64,000 nucleotides of DNA from Flavobacteriales bacterium (GCA_016713865.1 JADJOG010000003.1:124001-188000); one strand, 5' to 3'. Shown: positions 36,401 to 47,775, numbered from the stretch's first letter. Program-made: numbers and translations. The notes: generated from the sequence alone by a model not told the origin.

Positions 36401-39400
36401 CGCGCCGCCAGGCATCACCGTTGCGGCAATGCTGATATTGAAGGTGATGGGCGCGGTGAGGGTGTAGCTGGCGTCCGTGCATCCGTTAGCATCGGTGATG
36501 ATCACGCTGTAAGTGCCAGCCGCGATCGCGCTGAGGTCCTCGGTGCTCGCACCGTTGCTCCAAGCGATCACGTACGGGGCTGAACCTCCTTCCACGGTGA
36601 GGTCGATGCTACCATCGTTGGCGCCATCGCAGCTCACATTGCTGCCGTTCATGGCGGAGAGCGTCGCACTGATGCTGATCGGGTCGGGAGCCGTGAGCAT
36701 CGCGAAGGTTGTTGTCACACAGCCATTGGCATCGGTGATCGTGGCGTGATAACCGCCGGGCTCCAAGCCTTGGATGTCCTCGTCGCTCGATGTGAAGCCC
36801 AGTCCGTTGCTCCAGCTTATGCCATATGGTGCCACGCCTCCGTTAACACTCAACTCGATGGCACCGTCGCCAGCTGCCGCGCAAGAGATGTTGGTGCCGC
36901 CGGGCCAAGCGAATGCTTGAGCACTGGCGCCGAGCGCGCTGGGCTCGATCATGCTCATGCTTGCTTGTGCGATGCAACCGTTGGCATCGGTGATGCTCGC
37001 GCTGTAGATGCCAGGCGCTAGGTTGTTCAGCGTGATATCGGTGCTGCTGAAGCCGTCGGGTCCGTTCCATTGGATCGCATAGGGTGCGGTGCCACCGATC
37101 ACATCAAGGGCGATGGTGCCATCAGTCGCGCCGTTGCAGCTGATGCCATAGCCATTCAAGCTCGATGGTGTGATCGTCGTGTTCAGCGGGTCAGGTGCGG
37201 TGATCACGGCTTGCAGGCTGCCTGTGCATCCATTGCCATCAGTCACCAGCACGTTGTAGGTGCCGGGCACCAAGCGAACTGATGTCTTCATCGCTGCTAC
37301 TGAAACCATTGGGGCCTTGCCAAAGCTGGCTGTACTCCGGGCTTCCGCCTGCGATGCTGAGGTCGATGCTTCCATTGCGTTCGCCGGCGCAGGCGAACAC
37401 CGTTGCCGTTGTACGCGCTTACGGTGGCCGAGCGCTTGAGCGGGCGGGCTGCTGCACGGTATGCTGCGCCGTGAGCGAGCAGCCGTTCGCATCGCTGATG
37501 ACGAGCTGATATGTGCCAGCTGATGCACCGCTGATGTCTTCTGTGCTGGCTCCGAAACCATTCGGGCCGCTCCATTGGAAGCTGAGCGTGCCGGTGCCGC
37601 CGGATGCTGTGACGTCTACGGCGCCGCTTGGCTGTCCTTCGCAGGTAGCATCGCTGATGGACTCGTGACGCTAATTGGCGCGGGTCAGCCAAGACGAAGG
37701 TGGTGTCGTAGGCGCAGCCCAGGGCATCCTGCGCATGCAAATGATACACTCGGCGTCCAGACCGCTGAGGTCTTCGATTCCGGTGAGGCCTCCGAAATCG
37801 TCGGTCCAATGGTGCGTGTACGATGGCCAGCCGCCGGTCATAGTCAAGTCAACAGCGCCATCAGAACCGCCAGCGCAAGAGATCGTTGTGATGGCGAGCT
37901 GCACGTTGAGGGGGCTATCGGAGCCGACCAGTGTGATGGCGTGCCACTTATGCGTGCCACAGCCGTTATTGTCGATTACTTGAACCCAATGATCACCGGG
38001 TCCGAGGCCGGTTGCGGAGTAGCCCGATTGCGGTGGCGTGGTGTGCCAGATGATCGTGTACGATCCGCTGCCGCCTTCCACATCGATGTTGATGTAACCG
38101 TCGAGTGCCCCGAAGCAGGTCTCGTGCTGGTAGTCCTCAAGATTCACTTCCACCGAAGAGGTCGGACCGCCTATGGTTGCTTGTGTGCTTGTGGTGCAAC
38201 CGTGGGCATCGGTCGCTGTCACTGTGTAGGTGCCTTGAGCGAGTCCGATAGCGTTGGCGCTGTTCTGCGCGGGTGCGCTGTTCCAGCTGTAGGTATACGG
38301 GCCGGTGCCTCCTGAAGCCAAGGCTTGTGCAGCACCATCAGTGCCATCGAAGCAAAGCGTGTTTGCTGTGCCGGTGATCGCGATGGCAAGGGCTGCGGGC
38401 TCATCGATGATCGACTGCGCTGTTGTGGTGCAACCGTTCGCGTCGGTGATGGTGCAGTTATAAGTGCCGGCTGTGAGGTCCGTGGCCACTTGGCTTTGCT
38501 GCACCGGAACCGTGTTCCACGCGTAGCTGTATGGGGCTGAGCCGCCGCTGGGGCTCACGCTGGCGAGTCCGTCGGCTGTGCCATTGCAGCTTGCTGCGTT
38601 GGTCGTTGTCGTGCCGCCGATGAGCAATGGTGCTTGGGTGAGCGCGATGTTCGTTCCCGCAGTGCAACCGTTCGCGTCGGTTATGGTGAGTGTGTAGTTG
38701 CCCGCGATCAGCGCGCTGATGTCCGCATTGGTCGAGTTGAAGCCGCCAGGGCCGCTCCAGTTGAAGGTGATCGGCGCAAGCCCGCCTGAAGCGTTCGCAT
38801 TGATGCTTCCGGTTGCAGCGCCATTGCAGCCGATGTTCCAGCCGCCGTTCACAGTGGCCGCGTTCGCGATGCCGCTCAGCGGTGCAGGAGCGGTTAGCGT
38901 GAAGGCCTCCGCGGCGCTGCAGCCGTTGCTGTCGGTGATCGTGTAGGTGTAGTTGCCCAGTGCGATTGCATTGATGCTCTGCGTGCTGGCGGTGAAGCCG
39001 TTCGGGCCTGTCCATGCGTGCGTGTAGGGGCCTGTGCCGCCGGTGGCAGTGATGCTGATGCTGCCATCGCTTCCATTGGCGCAGCTTACGCCGAATCCAT
39101 TGTGATCGCTCAGCGTTGCGCTGATGTTGAACATGCCCGGCTGGTTCACGCTGAAGGCCTGCGCCACGGAGCAACCGTTGGCATCGGTCACGCTCATGGT
39201 GTAGATGCCTGAAGCGATCGCACTGATGTCCTCCGTGCTCGCGCTGAATCCGCCTGGGCCGCTCCAGCTGATGGTGTAAGGCGCGGTGCCGCCGCTGATG
39301 GTCGCGTTCACAGCGCCATCGGCTGCGCCACCGCATGTGGCCGCGGTCGTGCTTCCGCTCAGCGCGAGGGCCGCAGCGGGCTGCGTGATGCTTACGCTCC

Positions 39401-42400
39401 TTGTGGCAATGCAGCCGTTGGCATCGGTGATGGTGCAGGTCCAGGTGCCAGATAATAGGTTGCTGGCGCTTGCGCCGTACTGCGCAGGGGAGGTGTTCCA
39501 CGAATAGGAGTAAGGTGCTGTTCCGCCGCTCGCGTTGATTGTGGCGCTGCCGGTGCTACTGCCGAAGCAGAGCACGTTCGTTTGCGCGGCAGTGCTGCTG
39601 CTGATTGCCGCAGCTGGCTGCGTGATGCTCACGTTACGCGTTGCCGTGCAGCCGTTGGCATCGGTGATGGTGCAGGTGTATATGCCTGCGGGCAGGTTGC
39701 TCGCGGTTGCGCTGTTCTGCGTTGGTGAGGTGTTCCAGCGCATAGCTGTATGGTGCCGTTCCGCCGTTGGCGCTAACGGTTGCGCCACCAGTGCTGCTGC
39801 CGAAGCAGGCCACGTTCGTTTGCGCGCTGATGCTGCTGCTGAGCGCTGCGGCAGGTTGCGTGATGGTGACGTTGCGCGTGGTGCTGCAGCCGTTGGCATC
39901 GGTGATGGTGCATGTCCAGGTTCCGGCGGGAAGGTTGATCGCGCTCGCGCTGTTCTGAACGGGCGATGTGTTCCAAGTGAAGCCGTAGGGCGAAGTGCCG
40001 CCGATGGCACTCACCGTTGCGCTGCCCGTGCTGTTGCCGAAGCAGGCCACGTTCGTTTGCGCGCTAATCGTGCTGCCCAGCGCGGCTGCAGGCTGCGTGA
40101 TGATGACGTTGCGCGTGGTGATGCAGCCGTTTGCATCGGAGATTTTGCATGTCCAAGTGCCTGCCGGGAGGTTACTGGCCGTTGCGCCGTTCTGTACAGG
40201 GGATGTGTTCCAGACGAAGCTGTACGGCGATGTGCCACCGCTGGCGAGCACCGTCGCGCTGCCGGTGCTATTGCCGAAGCAAGCAACGTTCGTTTGAGCG
40301 CCAACTGAAGTGCTGAGCGCGGCTGCGGGCTGTGTGATGGTCACGTTGCGCGTGGCGGTGCAGCCATTCGCATCGGTGATGGTGCAGGTCCATGTTCCGG
40401 CGGAGAGGTTGTTGGCCGCTGCGCTGTTCTGTACAGGTGAAGTATTCCAAGCGAAGCTGTAGGGCGAACTGCCGCCCTAAGCGCTCACGGTTGCACTACC
40501 GGTGTTATTGCCGAAGCAAGTCACGTTCGATTGCGCTGTGATGCTGCTGCCCAGCGCCGCAGGAGGCTGCGTGATGGTCACATCGCGCGTCGCGATGCAT
40601 CCGTTCGCATCGATGATGGTGCAGGTGTAAGTGCCAGCGCTTAAGCCACTCGCGCTGGATCCGCTCTGAGCGGGCGATGTGTTCCAAGAGTAGGAATGGG
40701 GCCGGTGCCGCCGCTCGCGCTCACCGTTGCGCTGCCGGTGTTGCTGCCGAAGCAGGCCACGTTCGTTTGCGCGCTCACCGAGCTGCTGAGCGCGGCTGCG
40801 GGCTGCGTGATGGTCGCGTTAAGCGTGGTGGAGCACCCGTTCGCATCGGTGATCGTGCAGGTGTGCGCGCCGGCGGCAAGTCCGCTCGCGGTGGCAGTGC
40901 TTTGCCCGGGCGTCGTGTTCCAGGAATAGGAATAGGGGCCGGTGCCTCCGATAGCGATCACCGTTGCGCTGCCGGTACTGCTGCCGAAGCAGGCCACGTT
41001 TGTTTGCGCGCTCACCGAGCTGCTGAGCGTGGCTGCGGGCTGCGTGATGGTGACGTTGCGCGTAGTGACGCATCCGTTCGCATCGGTGATCGTGCAGGTG
41101 AAGGTGCCTGCGGGCAGGTTGCTCGCGGTGGCGCCGGATTGCACAGGTGTGCTGTTCCATGAGTAGGAAAAGGGTGCGGTGCCGCCGCTAGCATTCACGG
41201 TGGCGCTGCCGTTGCTTGAGCCGAAGCAGCTCGCATTGGTCTGCGACACGGTGCTGCTGCTCAGCGCTGCAGCGGGCTGCGTGATGGTCACGGGAACCTG
41301 GGTCACGCAGCCATCGGCATGCTGGGCTGTGATCGTCCAGGTTCCAGCTGGAAGATTCGTAGCGAACGGTCCGCTCTGCACCGGCGTAGTGTTCCAGGTA
41401 AGCGATTGGATGTTGCTGCCGCCCGTGATGCTCACCGTGGCGCTGCCAGTGCTGCTGCCGAAGCAGTTCACTTGCGTTTGCGAGATGATCTGCGCGGTGA
41501 TGTTGCCGGGCTGGTTCACCGTGAAGTTGGTGCTGCCCGTGCAACCGTTCCCGTCGGTGGCTGTTACCGTGTAGTGGCCACCGGTGGTGAAGCTTGCCGT
41601 TGCCGCGTTCTGCACCGGACTGGTGTTCCAGCTATACGTGAATGGCCCTGTGCCGCCGCTGGCATTCGCCGTGGCGCTGCCGTTCTGCTGAGGTTGGCCG
41701 TTGCAATTCAAGATATGGCTGGTGCCGCTCAGCGTCACGCTCACCGGTGCGGGCTGCGCGATGTTGGCTTGAGCAGTAGTGATGCAGCCATAGCCGTCGG
41801 TGACGGTAACGGTGTAGTTGCCTTGGGCGAGGTTGTTCGCTGTGGCGCCTGTTTGCGCGGGCGCTGTGCTCCAGCTATAACTGTATGGAGGCATTCCGCC
41901 TGTCACGCTGGCTGTCGCGGTACCGTTGGTGCCGCCAGCGCAGGTCGGATTCTGAACCGAAGCGATCGAGGGGGCGAGCGGTTGGCTCTGCACCAAGTTG
42001 AAGCCGCCCGTCGCGCTGCATCCGTTTGCATCGGTCACGGTCACGCTATAAGCGCCAGCCGCAAGGCCGCTGATGTTCTGGTTGAAGCTGCTGAAGCCGT
42101 TGGGTCCGCTCCATTGCGTGGTGTAAGGGCCGGTGCCTCCGTTGATCGTGAGGTTGATGCTACCGGTGCTGGCTCCATGGCAGGCGATGTTCTGTCCAAA
42201 AGCGAGGATCGAAGGATTGAGCGTAAGGTTCAATGCAGCAGGGCTGCCCACATTGAAGCCCTGCGATCTCGTGCATCCGAATGCATCGGTGACGGTCACG
42301 GTGTAGCTGCCTTCAGCGATACCGGTGAGGTCTTCCTGGTTTGATGTGAAGCCGTTCGGACCGCTCCATGAGAAGGTGTACGGACCGAAGCCGCCACTAG

Positions 42401-43816
42401 CGGTGATGCTGATGGCGCCATTGCTGCTGCCGTTGCAGAGCGGTTGGGTAACCGTACCGGTGATTGATGGATTGCTCACGCGCACCAAGCGGCTCACCGT
42501 GCGCACGCAGGTCCCTTCGTTGATCACCACGGTGTACGTGGTGGTGCTGGTGGGCGATGCGATCGGGTTCGGGCAATCGGTGCAGCTCAGACCGGTGGCT
42601 CGGCGGCATACACGAGTCCGCCTTGTATGTTGAATTGCGCGCCGCTGCCGTGGCAAATGGTCTGTGTGGCAGCCGGCGATACGGAAGCGATGAGGGTGTC
42701 GTTGATCGCGAAGTTGATGGAGTCGATCACGAAGCCTGGGCAGTTCGGATTGCCCAACAGGATGCGCAGGTACTCGGTGGGTTCGGCAATGGCATCGGCG
42801 CCTGGATTCACGAACTGCTCCGCATAAGCCTGGCCGGCCGGTATGGTTATGCTCTTTGCCACGCTCGGATTCACGTTGCCAATGGCCGTATAGTCGGTGC
42901 CGTTAGTTGCAGTGCCTTGGAGGAAGTAGGAGAGTGTGAGCGGGCCTGATGCCACCGGGTCACGTGTGAAGCGAATCCAGCCCGGGTTGCAGCCTTCAAC
43001 CATGTTGATGGTGCCATTCACGGTTCGGGTGCTGAGCGAGACGTTCGGGCTCTGGATGCGCTCAACGAATACCCAGCTATCGAACTTCCGATCGCTGGCG
43101 TCGGCCACGATGAGCTTGAGGTGATACGTCTGACAGGGCTCTACCACGCTTCGTGCGACCAAGCCGGTGGTGTAGCCATCCATCTGCATTTCCTGACCAC
43201 CTGCGTTGTACTGGTAATAGGCGCTGTTCATCCCAGCATTCACGCTATTGATCGCCACAGGATCCGTTGTGCCCGGTACCAGCGCGATGTTCTTGTCGGC
43301 GCCAATGCCGGGGTCGCCCACAATGCCAGGGCCGCTGATGAAGAAGCCGAAGACGTCATTGAATTGTGAGCCGACCCACTCGTTGTACTCCTCGCTGCCG
43401 AATACGAACTGGAAGCTCAGGCTGTCGCCACTTGGTATGATGTCGAATTCGAACAGGCAGGCATCGCGTGTGCTTCTCCCGGTCACGGTGTTCAGCAACG
43501 AGTTACCCGAAGTGCCTTGCTGGAAGGTCTTGTTCTCGACATCGTTGGGACCGATGGCCTCGGTGATCCGACCCGAGCTAAGGACCACGCCGCTTTCCAA
43601 ACCGAGCAGGCTGCCGGAATAATTGAACTCGCCGTAGCCTTGGCCGTGGCAGTTGATCAATGGGTTGGTGATGCGCACACCAGGGCCGCTGATTGCCTCA
43701 GCGAGCTGCTGCAGGTTGGTCTGTGGGGCAACCGAAAGCTGCGCCATGGTCGTGCTTCCGATAAGCACGATGCCAGCCAAAACGCCGGCGCGAAGAATGA
43801 ATCGCTGGTGCATCAT
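33467..43816 (-). CDS. Giant SprB-repeat surface adhesin with type B T9SS signal (many frameshifts)
   Basis: Reads as one gene of about 3,450 residues starting at ATG 43816 (MMHQRFILRAGVLAGIVLIG, signal cleavage after TMAQ). Order: a choice-of-anchor L domain ('SGVVLSSGRITEAIGPNDVE', 'FQFVFGSEEYNEWVGSQFND'), a Calx-beta-like segment, a short Ig/PKD-like segment, about 36 SprB-type repeats of 70-80 residues with the hallmark GTYTVTVTDANGC, and a gliding-motility-associated C-terminal domain ('IPTGYTPNSDGHNDFFVVQG', 'RWGNVVYE'). Type IX secretion to the cell surface and a role in gliding or adhesion are inferred from F. johnsoniae SprB. The frame is interrupted by at least nine single-base indels (near 42600, 40697, 39736, 37756, 37680, 37668, 37440, 37410, 37285) and one in-frame TAG at 40477-40479 (a TCG-to-TAG change would explain it). 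Repeat identity could have hindered error correction. Confidence 0.85.
33740..42450 (-). repeat. Tandem SprB-type coding repeats, about 36 units
   Basis: By counting the D-x-x-G-C signature at the end of each unit I find about 36 copies, each 220-240 bases. Two subfamilies alternate: one with 'WSGPNGF' and one with 'WNTSPVQ' in the middle strand. Between about 39.3 and 41.2 kb, units of the second type are nearly identical ('QTNVACFGSSTGSATV' recurs), which points to recent duplication. The cysteines, one in 'CFG'/'CNG' and one in 'NGC' per unit, could form one disulfide per repeat. Confidence 0.88.
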
Positions 43817-43820
43817 GGTC

Positions 43821-44186
43821 TTATCGGTTTCGGGCTTGAGTGCAAGCGTCTTCGGCATCGGCAAGACCGCCGGTGAGTTCCTCAATTCGAGAACGGTGCG
43901 CTTTCGCTTCGAGCAGAGGCAGCGCGCGCTGCTCAACCACCTGTTTCGATTCCGCCTGTGAGGCGAAAACGAGCACGCCAGCAGGAATGCAGGCAAACAC
44001 GAGCTTCAGGTCGTTTCGGCCCTTCAGGTCTTGCTGAAGCGCGTCTCGGTCCGCTGCGGTCAATCCAATCACGCGCACGGCATAATGCCCCGTGTTCGGG
44101 TTGCCGGATTGGGCCTTCAGGCCGAAGGGAAGAAGGAGGAGGAGGCTTGCCGCCATCATCCATCCGAAGCGCAAAAGCTGCTTCAT
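43821..44186 (-). CDS. Small secreted protein directly upstream of the SprB-like gene
   Basis: 121 residues, signal peptide MKQLLRFGWMMAASLLLLLP with cleavage after GLKAQ. The mature part (about 95 residues, 'NTGHYAVRVIGLTAADRDAL', then 'LKLVFACIPAGVLVFASQAE') has alternating strand-helix character like a small ferredoxin-like domain; one Cys, no transmembrane segment. The stop is four bases before the adhesin ATG, so the two are almost certainly co-translated. I do not recognise the family. Being first in the operon of adhesin, PorP/SprF and OmpA/PD40 suggests a periplasmic or surface accessory role, an inference from position only. I see no clear TAnnTTTG promoter in the 167 bases before it. 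Confidence 0.7.
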   Translation of the reverse strand: MKQLLRFGWMMAASLLLLLPFGLKAQSGNPNTGHYAVRVIGLTAADRDALQQDLKGRNDLKLVFACIPAGVLVFASQAESKQVVEQRALPLLEAKAHRSRIEELTGGLADAEDACTQARNR

Positions 44187-44353
44187 GGTCCTGTAGTTCA
44201 GGGCTTTGCGGGTGAGTGGCCCGCTTCGGCCATTGGTTCTTGGTGGCCTTATAGCGGAAGAATGCCCCGTTGGGTTCCGCGAAATGGCAGACAGAACCCC
44301 GATGGCGACCCTATGGACGCCAGCGCTCGCTCGATGAAAAGGGAAACGGCGGG

Positions 44354-45091
44354 TCAGCCTTTTCGCTGACGCAGCACCTCGTGCAGGGCTATGCCAGCTG
44401 CCACGCTCACATTCAGTGAACCAATATTACCGGCCATCGGGATAAGCGCCAGTTCATCGGCCATTCGGAGAACATGGTCCGAGATGCCTTCGCCTTCATC
44501 TCCGAGAACAATCACCAAAGGCCCCCTCAGGTCGGCAGTGCCCACTTCTCCGGTGCCCTTTTCCGTTAGCGCAACTATGCGCAGGCCGTGCCCGCGAGCG
44601 CGGTTCAATCCATCGGTCAGACGCGATACACGGCAGACCGGCTTGCGGAGCAATGCGCCAGCGCTGCTCTTCACGGCATCGCTGCCCAAGCGCGCGGTCC
44701 CTTGTTTGGGCACGAGGAGCCCATGCGCTCCAAAGCACTCCGCGCTGCGTGCGATCGCTCCCATGTTGCGCACGTCGGTCACGCCATCAAGCGCCACGAT
44801 CAAAGGTGTTTCGCCACGCTCGTAGGCGGCGCTGATCACCTCGTCCAGATCCTGCTCATCAACCGGGCTCAGCAAGGCGATCACGCCCTGATGCTCGGTG
44901 CGGGTGAGCCGGTCGAGCTTCTCGGCCGGCACAGGCTGCCATGGTATATCGCGTTCCATGGCCAGATTGCGGATCTCGCGGATCCCATCGCCTCCGGCAT
45001 CACGCCGCAGCAGCAGCTTCTCCACGTTCTTGCCCGCGCGTAATGCTTCAATCACCGGCCATATGCCGCAAACGAGGTCTTTATCGGCCAT
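44354..45091 (-). CDS. rlmB: 23S rRNA (guanosine-2'-O)-methyltransferase RlmB, TrmH family
   Basis: SPOUT-class enzyme, 245 residues, expected to methylate G2251 in the peptidyl transferase loop. N-terminal substrate-binding domain starts 'LVCGIWPVIEALRAGKNVEK'; the trefoil-knot motifs are 'DGVTDVRNMGAIARSAECFG' (motif 1), 'VIVLGDEGEGIS' (motif 2) and 'IPMAGNIGSLNVSVAAGIAL' (motif 3). Other TrmH-family members with other target sites are possible, but length and N-terminal domain fit RlmB best. Confidence 0.88.
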   Translation of the reverse strand: MADKDLVCGIWPVIEALRAGKNVEKLLLRRDAGGDGIREIRNLAMERDIPWQPVPAEKLDRLTRTEHQGVIALLSPVDEQDLDEVISAAYERGETPLIVALDGVTDVRNMGAIARSAECFGAHGLLVPKQGTARLGSDAVKSSAGALLRKPVCRVSRLTDGLNRARGHGLRIVALTEKGTGEVGTADLRGPLVIVLGDEGEGISDHVLRMADELALIPMAGNIGSLNVSVAAGIALHEVLRQRKG

Positions 45092-45145
45092 GACGGTTCT
45101 GCTTGTATGTGTTGAGCACGGCGAAGCTGCTGCGCGGCAGGTTCA

Positions 45146-46441
45146 TCAGTTCTGGTAAACGCGTCCGTTGCGCCAGCTTTCGACGTTTCGGTACCAAGCG
45201 CCTTTGAGCATCGGATCGCGCTGCAGGATGTAATCGTTGCTCGTGAGACCGCTGCGCCTGCGCGTGAAATTGAACGTGAGGCTCATGAGGTTGCTCTCTT
45301 CACCGAATGTCCACGATTCCCCTTGTGCAGTGCGGTAAATGCTGGTTGGTGTGCCGAAGATGATGTGCACCAGCCCGCGATCGGTGCGCCAGCCCTCGAC
45401 CCCGGCGCTAAAGTGCCGATTGGCATTCTCAACCCGGCCATAATAGATGCGAATGGCTTCGCGCGCGCGTTCTCGGTCGCCAGTGGCATCGAGCCAGAAG
45501 CGCTCCACTGCTCTTCGCGGGTCGACGGCTTTCGAAATGCGCTCGAATTCCTGCGTTGAGGTAATGAACCGCAGTGGTCCAAGCAGGTCGTGCGGTCGCT
45601 CTGCGTATGGATAGGCCTGCTCGAGCACATGAACGGCATAGCCGGCTGTATCGCCCTTGGTCTTGAATAAGTACGTCCCTGTTCCAAGTGGCCCGAGGTC
45701 GATGCGGCCATTCTCATCGGCCCAAGCGCTGAAGGAACTATCCGGCGCCGGGTCGTTCCGATCACGGGGCTCATTGGTGAACACGGGTGATGGGAGCTTG
45801 GCTGGTAAAGTGAAGCGCGCGACCCGAACCGAATCGCCCGAGCACCGCTCACAACGCACGCTTACTGGCCTGCCCAACGGCAAGTGGTCTGTGAAGAGCG
45901 GCAATCCGTTCACTGGGTCGATGGTCATATAGCTCTGTGTCCATGCGCTTATGCCATCGGCCACGTGGATGATGGCTTTTCCCTCTCCTTCGCGATTGAG
46001 GTCCCGAACGGTAACCACCATGGTGAAGCTGTCACCGGGCTTGCGCCGCAGTTCGAGCGATCCGATTAGTTCCCTTTCTTCATTCGGCCCATCGCCACGA
46101 TCCGTGATCATCGTGCTGGCGCTGTCGATCATCTGGCGGGCATCGGGAGTAGCATAGGTGGCGTAGCTGAGCCTTGCGTTCGCCTTGAAGGGGCCTTGTC
46201 CATCGCTCTTGTAAAGCAGATCGGAGGTGTTGATCTTGTAGTGGACTACGCTGCGTTCCGGACCTTCATGGTAGATGCGCGCATTCAGCCGAATAGCGCC
46301 GGCGCCTCTGTCATACAGCTGAGCCAGGTTGTTCCGCTGCATCATTGGCGCAGTGCCACCGCATGCCAAGAGCATTGCGGCCGATGCGCAGAGTGCTTGG
46401 GCCTTCAAGCGATGCACGAAGAGCGGCTTTTCATTCATCAT
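45146..46441 (-). CDS. GWxTD-domain lipoprotein of unknown function
   Basis: 431 residues. A lipoprotein-type signal is present (hydrophobic 'AQALCASAAMLLAC', Cys at about residue 27). The C-terminal third carries the motif that names the family, GWRTD, in 'HFSAGVEGWRTDRGLVHIIF', followed by 'GTPTSIYRTAQGESWTFGEE'. The N-terminal part is beta-rich, fibronectin-like. The function of the family is unknown. The start overlaps the end of rmuC by 11 bases, so the two are translationally linked. Confidence 0.88.
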   Translation of the reverse strand: MMNEKPLFVHRLKAQALCASAAMLLACGGTAPMMQRNNLAQLYDRGAGAIRLNARIYHEGPERSVVHYKINTSDLLYKSDGQGPFKANARLSYATYATPDARQMIDSASTMITDRGDGPNEERELIGSLELRRKPGDSFTMVVTVRDLNREGEGKAIIHVADGISAWTQSYMTIDPVNGLPLFTDHLPLGRPVSVRCERCSGDSVRVARFTLPAKLPSPVFTNEPRDRNDPAPDSSFSAWADENGRIDLGPLGTGTYLFKTKGDTAGYAVHVLEQAYPYAERPHDLLGPLRFITSTQEFERISKAVDPRRAVERFWLDATGDRERAREAIRIYYGRVENANRHFSAGVEGWRTDRGLVHIIFGTPTSIYRTAQGESWTFGEESNLMSLTFNFTRRRSGLTSNDYILQRDPMLKGAWYRNVESWRNGRVYQN

Positions 46442-47744
46442 CCGATCGCGCGAGGAGCTTCTCGTGCATGCCTTTGTTCGTTTTCGCGCCGAGCGTTTTC
46501 AGCATTTCCACCTGCCGCACGAGGCTGCCATTCCCGTCGCTCAGCTTGCTCAGTGCTTTCTCATAGTTCTCGTTCGCATCCTTCACGCTCTTGCCAATGC
46601 GCCCCAGATCCTCCGTGAAGCCCACGAACTTGTCGTAAAGTCTGCCGGCGCGCTCTGCGATCTCCAGGTGATTCTTGGCGATTCGCTCGTTCTTCCAGAT
46701 GCCGTGGATGGTTCGCAAGGTGGCCATGAGCGTGGTGTGCGTCACCATCACCACTTGGCGGTCATACGCTTCCTGGAAGAGCTCCGGCTTTTCGCGCAGG
46801 GCCAGCAAGAAGGCCGGTTCGATGGGGACGAACATGAGCACGAAATCGACGCTGCGCACGCCGTAGAGCTTGGTGTAATCCTTTTCGCCAAGGCTTTTAG
46901 CATGCGCGCGAAGGCTATCCACATGGGCCTTCAGCAAGCGGTCGCGCTCAGCCTCGTCGCTTGCGGCGGTGTATCGCTCGTAGCTAAGCAGGCTCACTTT
47001 GCTGTCGATCACCAAGTGCTTGTCATCAGGGAGCATCACTACGGCATCGGGACGTAGCCGAGATCCATCCTCCAGGGTCGTGCTCTCCTGCATGGAGTAT
47101 TCCTGCCCCTTCACCAGCCCCGACGATTCGAGCAGTTTCTCCAGGATCATTTCGCCCCAGGCGCCCTGGGCTTGCGTATCGCCCTTCAGCGCCTTGGTCA
47201 GGTCGTTGGCTTCTTGGCTGAGCTTCTGATTCTGTTCAACCAAGCGCACCACTTCGGCTTTCAGTGCGAAACGCTCGCGGCCTTCTTTCTCATAGGCATC
47301 GCGCACCTGTTGCTGGAACTCGCCGATACGCTCCTGCAGCGGCCCCAGGATCAGCCCCAGCTTTTCCTGATGCTGCTCATTAAGGGCTTTGCCCCTCTCT
47401 TCCAGAAGGCGGTTGGCGATGTTCTCTCGAACTCGCGCGTGAGCTGCTCGCGCACCTGCTCAATTCGGCTTTTTGCTCTTCCGAGCCGCTGCTGCGTCAT
47501 GCGCAGGCGCGGCTGCTGTTCGGCGGCCAAAGCGCGCGTTGCTTCCAAAGTTGGCCCCGACCCAGTTCCGCTTCGGAATCGGCGCGAGCCAGACGTTCAC
47601 TAAGGGCGGTTGTTTCCCGAGCATGCGCTTCGCGCAGCGCTCCACGACCCCTTCTGCCCCGCTTCGGTTCGACCACCAAGCGTAAAGGATCATGCCGATG
47701 ATGACTCCGGCAAGCAAGCCGATAAGCAGTGTTGGCAGATGCAT
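46431..47744 (-). CDS. rmuC: DNA recombination protein RmuC, N-terminal region with several frameshifts
   Basis: Predicted nuclease-fold protein that limits inversions at short repeats. The start is MHLPTLLIGLLAGVIIGMIL at 47744, a membrane anchor as in other RmuC. From 47310 to 46431 the conserved RmuC domain is intact ('QGAWGEMILEKLLESSGLVK', 'RPDAVVMLPDDKHLVIDSKV', 'DFVLMFVPIEPAFLLALREK', 'TLMATLRTIHGIWKNERIAK'). Between about 47310 and 47650 the coiled-coil stretch ('HARETTALSERLARADSEAE', 'RLGRAKSRIEQVREQL') is spread over three frames, requiring at least three single-base indels. Whether this is error or genuine decay cannot be told from one sequence. Confidence 0.8.
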
Positions 47745-47775
47745 GGCGCCCGAAGGTAGTTCTCCCGTAGACCGG

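Noticed and set aside
34448..39507. Plus-strand and alternative minus-strand frames across the SprB repeats
   Set aside because: Periodic because the underlying repeats are periodic; they show Arg/His-rich strings without family match.
38000..42400. Regular spacing of similar DNA, considered as a CRISPR array
   Set aside because: Units are 220-240 bases, coding, and similar along their full length; there is no short repeat/spacer structure and no cas gene.
44187..44353. Possible gene or promoter between rlmB and the adhesin operon
   Set aside because: No plausible coding frame with a start and no TAnnTTTG element; I see nothing supportable there.
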